Source: Oscillospiraceae bacterium
GTDB lineage: Bacteria > Bacillota > Clostridia > Oscillospirales > Acutalibacteraceae
Assembly: GCA_015065925.1 (NCBI GenBank)
Contig: SVPL01000011.1
Coordinates: 1 to 54,298 of the forward strand
Length of the DNA stretch: 54,298 nucleotides
Reading direction: 5' to 3'
In this document: piece after piece, positions 51,455-54,298 of the stretch
Layout: each line of letters starts with the position of its first letter
Position numbering within the stretch: position 1 is the stretch's first letter
Program-made: the position numbers and the translations under genes
Notes under the pieces: model-generated
Seen by the model: only the letters and a program-made list of their open reading frames with translations
What the model was told of the DNA's origin: nothing
Databases searched by the model: none

Positions 51455-52651
51455 TTATTTCGACCTTTCAAAACTCTTTAAAAGCTGTTCTAAGGAAAGC
51501 ATAAATTTATCCAATGTAAAATTTTCTTCAAAATGCTTTCTACCGTTTTCTGCAAATTTTTTATATTTTAATTCATTTAAAACGAAATCCTCTATGGCGG
51601 TTGCCAAGGCTTTATAGTCCCCTGCGGGAACACAAACACCGCACCCAGAAGAAGAAATTATTTCCTCTGCGGCACCGCCAATAGCCGCAATAATCGGTCT
51701 ATTGCCTGACATATATTCCTGAAGCTTGGCGGGTGCTGTAAGTCCTATGCCGTCCTCAGCTCTGAGGGTTAATAAAAAAGCATCTGCCCTTTTATATTCC
51801 TGCCAAAGCCTCTCGCGGTCAACACGACCGTGGAAAATAATTTTATTTTGAACATTAAGCTCGTTAGCTAATTTTTTGCAGTTTTCAAGCTCACTGCCGT
51901 CACCGTAAATATCAACCATAAAGCCTGTTAGCTCTTTAAGCTCTGCCACCGCTTTTACTATGCAATCAATATTTTGAACACTGCCTATATTTCCGCCAAA
52001 CGCCAAATGCAAAATACCATCGCTGTTATCTTTAATTGGTAAATTCATATCATCTGAATGTTGTGGAATATAGCAAATTTTAGATTTTTTAACCCCGTTA
52101 ACATTACTGAGATAATCTGTAAAGGGTTTTGAAGAAACTGCAATAGCATCCGCCCTATTATAAATCCTTTTGCTGTAAGAATGCATTAATTTAAAAAGAG
52201 GATTTCCCTCACCTACGCCCCAAGCCTTTAAGCACTCAGGCCATAAATCCAAGCAATAAACTATAAATGGAATTTTTTGCTTATTTGCGGCGGCTCTTGC
52301 CGCATTTGCCATAAGCACGGGAGAGGTTTGATAGCAAATTGCTAAATCAAATCTTTCTTTTAACATTTTGGCTTTTAAAGTAGAGCTTATGCAAAAGGAA
52401 GCATAATTTAAGGCTCTGAACAAAACTCCGCTTCTGCGCGAAACAGAAAAGGTTCTTATAACATTAACACCATTAAAATTAAATTTTCTGTTTTTTAGTC
52501 CCTTACACTCTTTAGGCACTCTACCTGTTGCATAATCCGGCAAAGAGGTTATAACCGTAACCTTATTTCCGCGCTTTACAAGTTCGGTTGCAATTTCGTT
52601 TACTCTAAAGGAATCGGGATAAAAATGTTGTGAAACTATAAGTATATTCAT
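51455..52651 (-). CDS. Glycosyltransferase (WcaI/WbuB-like, GT4)
   Basis: This 398-residue GT-B glycosyltransferase has an N-terminus of ILIVSQHFYPDSFRVNEIA and VTVITSLPDYATGRVP, typical of WbuB/WcaI proteins that act on N-acetylated sugars in O-antigen or capsule assembly. The donor domain includes LAFGGNIGSVQNID and TAPAKLQEYMSGNRPIIAAIGG (given to locate it, about 320-342). The downstream neighbour is another glycosyltransferase, 2 bp away. The start at 52651 has only a weak ribosome site. Confidence 0.92.
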   Translation of the reverse strand: MNILIVSQHFYPDSFRVNEIATELVKRGNKVTVITSLPDYATGRVPKECKGLKNRKFNFNGVNVIRTFSVSRRSGVLFRALNYASFCISSTLKAKMLKERFDLAICYQTSPVLMANAARAAANKQKIPFIVYCLDLWPECLKAWGVGEGNPLFKLMHSYSKRIYNRADAIAVSSKPFTDYLSNVNGVKKSKICYIPQHSDDMNLPIKDNSDGILHLAFGGNIGSVQNIDCIVKAVAELKELTGFMVDIYGDGSELENCKKLANELNVQNKIIFHGRVDRERLWQEYKRADAFLLTLRAEDGIGLTAPAKLQEYMSGNRPIIAAIGGAAEEIISSSGCGVCVPAGDYKALATAIEDFVLNELKYKKFAENGRKHFEENFTLDKFMLSLEQLLKSFERSK

Positions 52652-52656
52652 AATTT

Positions 52657-53868
52657 TTAGTAAAGTACCGCACTATCCCATTTTGCTACACTTTGGGCCA
52701 AATAAACTACATCCTGCAAATCTATTATGTCATCACCTTCGGCATTAAAGTTAAAATCAACATTGGCTACCTCGGTATGAGCTAAAACATCCCAGTTCGC
52801 AACATATTGTGCAAGTACAACTATATCTGTTAAATCCACTGTTTTGTCGTTATTCAAATCGCCTGTGGTTATGTCTTTATTTTTAGAAACCTTAAGGGCA
52901 GGTCGACGAGTTGCACCCGACATATACCAATTTTCATTAAAATCAAAATTAATATAAGCTTTTGGATTTTTAGCATTTATGGTAGAAATCAGGTTGCCAA
53001 AGCCATCAAGCTCTGTATTGGAAATATAATAGCAATTATTTATATTGTTTTGAACATCTATACCCACTAAGCCAAAATCTGCCGCCGCTGTAGATGTAAA
53101 TGTAACATCTGCATAACATTCCGATACATTGCCGCCCGCGATTGCACCCGCAACCGAGCCAAACACACCTTCAGATTCGATTTTACCCAAAACATAACAG
53201 TTTTTTATATTTCCGCCCGACTGATAACCTGTAATACCGCCAATATAACTATAACGGTCACAGTTAAGGGTATTATTAACCGAACAATTTAAAATATTGC
53301 CATTATTATGCCCTGCAACACCGCCAACATATAAAGTAGCGCTATTTGAAGAACGGGCGGTGATTGAACAACCGCTTATATTAACATTTTTTATAGTGCC
53401 TTTGTTTGAACCAAAAACACCAACAGCGGGTGAAACATTAAGCTTTGGATTGGGATTAATAATATAGTCCCCTGTCCAGTCATCATCTGCAAGGGTGGAA
53501 ATTCCTGTATTAACAGGTGTTACCGACATATTGTAAACACTACCCGAAACCGAAACCTTAATGCCCGAAATAGTATAACCCTTTCCATCAAAAGTCCCTG
53601 TAAAGGGTGTTTTACCGCTTCCTATAGGAACAAAGAATTTACCTGAATTATAATATGCTCCACCCGAAGCGAAATCAGATGCTGAAAATTCAATATCACA
53701 GGTCAGATAGTAGTCTCCGCTTAAATTATTACGAATGTTATTAAAATCTTCTTTTGATGAAATAGCAATAGCCGTTTCAGTATTAGCGCCGTTTGCTACC
53801 AAACCAAAAGATAAAAGCATCGCCACACAAAGGCATAAACTAACAAACCTAAAAAAATGCTTAAGCAT
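52657..53868 (-). CDS. Secreted GLUG-repeat protein with C-terminal type I dockerin
   Basis: This 403-residue exported protein has a signal peptide (about 1-28). A beta-helix-like region follows with GLUG-type repeats (GTFDGKGYTISG, VGGVAGHNNGNILNC, IGGITGYQSGGNIKNC, GAIAGGNVSECYA). The C-terminal dockerin (about 335-400) has a canonical first calcium loop, DLNNDKTVDLTD. A second loop, DFNFNAEGDDIIDLQD, is irregular because of inserted residues. A dockerin implies docking to a cohesin-bearing scaffold elsewhere. No catalytic domain is apparent; adhesion or a matrix role is likely. CGGAGGG precedes the ATG. Confidence 0.85.
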   Translation of the reverse strand: MLKHFFRFVSLCLCVAMLLSFGLVANGANTETAIAISSKEDFNNIRNNLSGDYYLTCDIEFSASDFASGGAYYNSGKFFVPIGSGKTPFTGTFDGKGYTISGIKVSVSGSVYNMSVTPVNTGISTLADDDWTGDYIINPNPKLNVSPAVGVFGSNKGTIKNVNISGCSITARSSNSATLYVGGVAGHNNGNILNCSVNNTLNCDRYSYIGGITGYQSGGNIKNCYVLGKIESEGVFGSVAGAIAGGNVSECYADVTFTSTAAADFGLVGIDVQNNINNCYYISNTELDGFGNLISTINAKNPKAYINFDFNENWYMSGATRRPALKVSKNKDITTGDLNNDKTVDLTDIVVLAQYVANWDVLAHTEVANVDFNFNAEGDDIIDLQDVVYLAQSVAKWDSAVLY

Positions 53869-53897
53869 ATAAACCCTCCGAATAATTAGTTATAATA

Positions 53898-53926
53898 ATT
53901 TTATCATATTACCGAGCTTTTTGCAA
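53898..53926 (-). promoter_or_regulatory. Promoter of the GLUG/dockerin gene
   Basis: On the minus strand: TTGCAA (53926-53921), 17-bp spacer, TAAAAT (53903-53898). Confidence 0.6.
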
Positions 53927-53956
53927 CCTAAAAGACGCAAATAATAAAATAATTAA

Positions 53957-54000
53957 AGGTGCCCCACAAAGCGTTTTGCTTTGTGAGGCACCTGTTTTTT
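53957..54000. terminator. Strong intrinsic terminator
   Basis: AGGTGCCCCACAAAGC and GCTTTGTGAGGCACCT form a 16-bp stem with one mismatch. GTTTTTT follows on the plus strand and TTTAATTATTTTATT on the minus strand, so it can end transcription of the AraC-type gene to its right. Confidence 0.8.
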
Positions 54001-54182
54001 CTATAATGGTGAATTTACCAATGCACATTCAAACGTAAAGAATAGCCATCGTGAGACTTTGAAGTATATACCTTGATGAGTTTTAAAATTTTACATAGTA
54101 AGATCAGTGGGTTAAGCAGAGGGGGAGTATACAAACACGATTTTGACGTGCAAATTTCCGCCTCTGCTATGTTAAAATGCTT
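54001..54182. other. Gap without a recognised gene; inverted repeats present
   Basis: Nested inverted repeats are visible: ACATAG/CTATGT (54093-54098, 54167-54172), AGCAGAGG/CCTCTGCT (54115-54122, 54161-54168) and CACG/CGTG around 54136-54150. They could fold into a structured RNA. A minus-strand frame stays open from the AraC stop to 54015, but it has no start codon or homology that I recognise. Confidence 0.35.
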
Positions 54183-54298
54183 TTAAAACAGGGAATACAT
54201 ACGTTCTTTTCTATAAGTATTTGGTGTGACACCAACTTTAGATTTGAACAGCTTAATGAAATATGCAGTTGATGAGAAGCCCGATTTCCACGCGATTG
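54183..54298 (-). CDS. AraC-family regulator, C-terminal fragment (cut by window edge)
   Basis: The last 37 codons read IAWKSGFSSTAYFIKLFK, then SKVGVTPNTYRK and a short tail before TAA at 54185-54183. This is the second helix-turn-helix of an AraC/XylS regulator. The rest lies beyond the right edge. It reads leftwards toward the terminator at 53957, so it is transcriptionally separate from the dockerin gene. Confidence 0.85.
   Translation of the reverse strand, partial: IAWKSGFSSTAYFIKLFKSKVGVTPNTYRKERMYSLF

Noticed and set aside
54015-54182. Minus-strand open frame running from the AraC stop to TAA at 54015-54017
   Set aside because: It has no ATG/GTG start with a ribosome site and no recognisable family; it probably stays open by chance or is a remnant.

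Overview
The window looks like a chromosomal segment from an anaerobic, spore-forming, low-to-mid-GC Firmicute of the Clostridia (Oscillospiraceae/Ruminococcaceae-like), probably a gut carbohydrate degrader. The reasons are: sporulation proteins of the YqfC, YqfD and YlbJ families, a CwlD-like cortex amidase, strong AGGAGG ribosome sites with many TTG/GTG starts, sigma-A promoters with 17-bp spacers, a glycyl-radical enzyme, a dockerin protein, and many glycan-active genes. All assignments come from reading motifs by eye; no database search was run.

Layout. 1-1600: right end of an integrated element carrying a large serine recombinase, inserted into the 5' part of a CwlD-like amidase gene, followed by radA. 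3456-4800: an accessory patch with a small Cys-rich gene whose ribosome site lies in a long hairpin, a MITE-like repeat, a Nudix gene and a candidate type I toxin-antitoxin locus. 4827-6665: SGNH hydrolase and Fe-alcohol dehydrogenase. 6794-16945: a four-gene surface/glycan operon (nucleoside-hydrolase-like protein, wall-anchored four-repeat protein, lipoprotein glycosidase, secreted four-repeat protein), divergent from an AraC regulator. 17004-25050: a second sugar locus. DeoR, a sugar isomerase-like TIM barrel and a Gfo/Idh dehydrogenase face a cytosolic glycosidase, a GH78 rhamnosidase and a G1P dehydrogenase across an operator/promoter region. 25150-29014: a zinc-ribbon membrane protein, a condensation-type acyltransferase and a GH-A glycosidase.

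29103-38687 is a housekeeping block: split chromate transporter, mutS2, recO, a yqzL-like small gene, era, ybeY, phoH, yqfD and yqfC, with divergent ylbJ. 38738-45426 holds an (alpha/alpha) toroid enzyme coupled to a PHP hydrolase, then a LacI-controlled glycyl-radical enzyme with its activase. 45540-47252 holds a metallophosphoesterase and an Mrp ATPase. 47307-52651 is a wall-polymer cluster (TagF-like, TagD, TPR, LicD, two glycosyltransferases). 52657-53868 is a GLUG/dockerin protein. The right edge cuts the C-terminus of another AraC regulator.

How it fits together. The two glycan loci contain paralogous GH-A enzymes, one extracellular lipoprotein and one cytosolic, which suggests outside and inside steps on related substrates, yet no sugar transporter is encoded here. 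The most noteworthy items are the recombinase element splitting a probable sporulation gene, the surface repeat-module system, a short glycyl-radical enzyme with an unusual radical motif, and the type I toxin locus.
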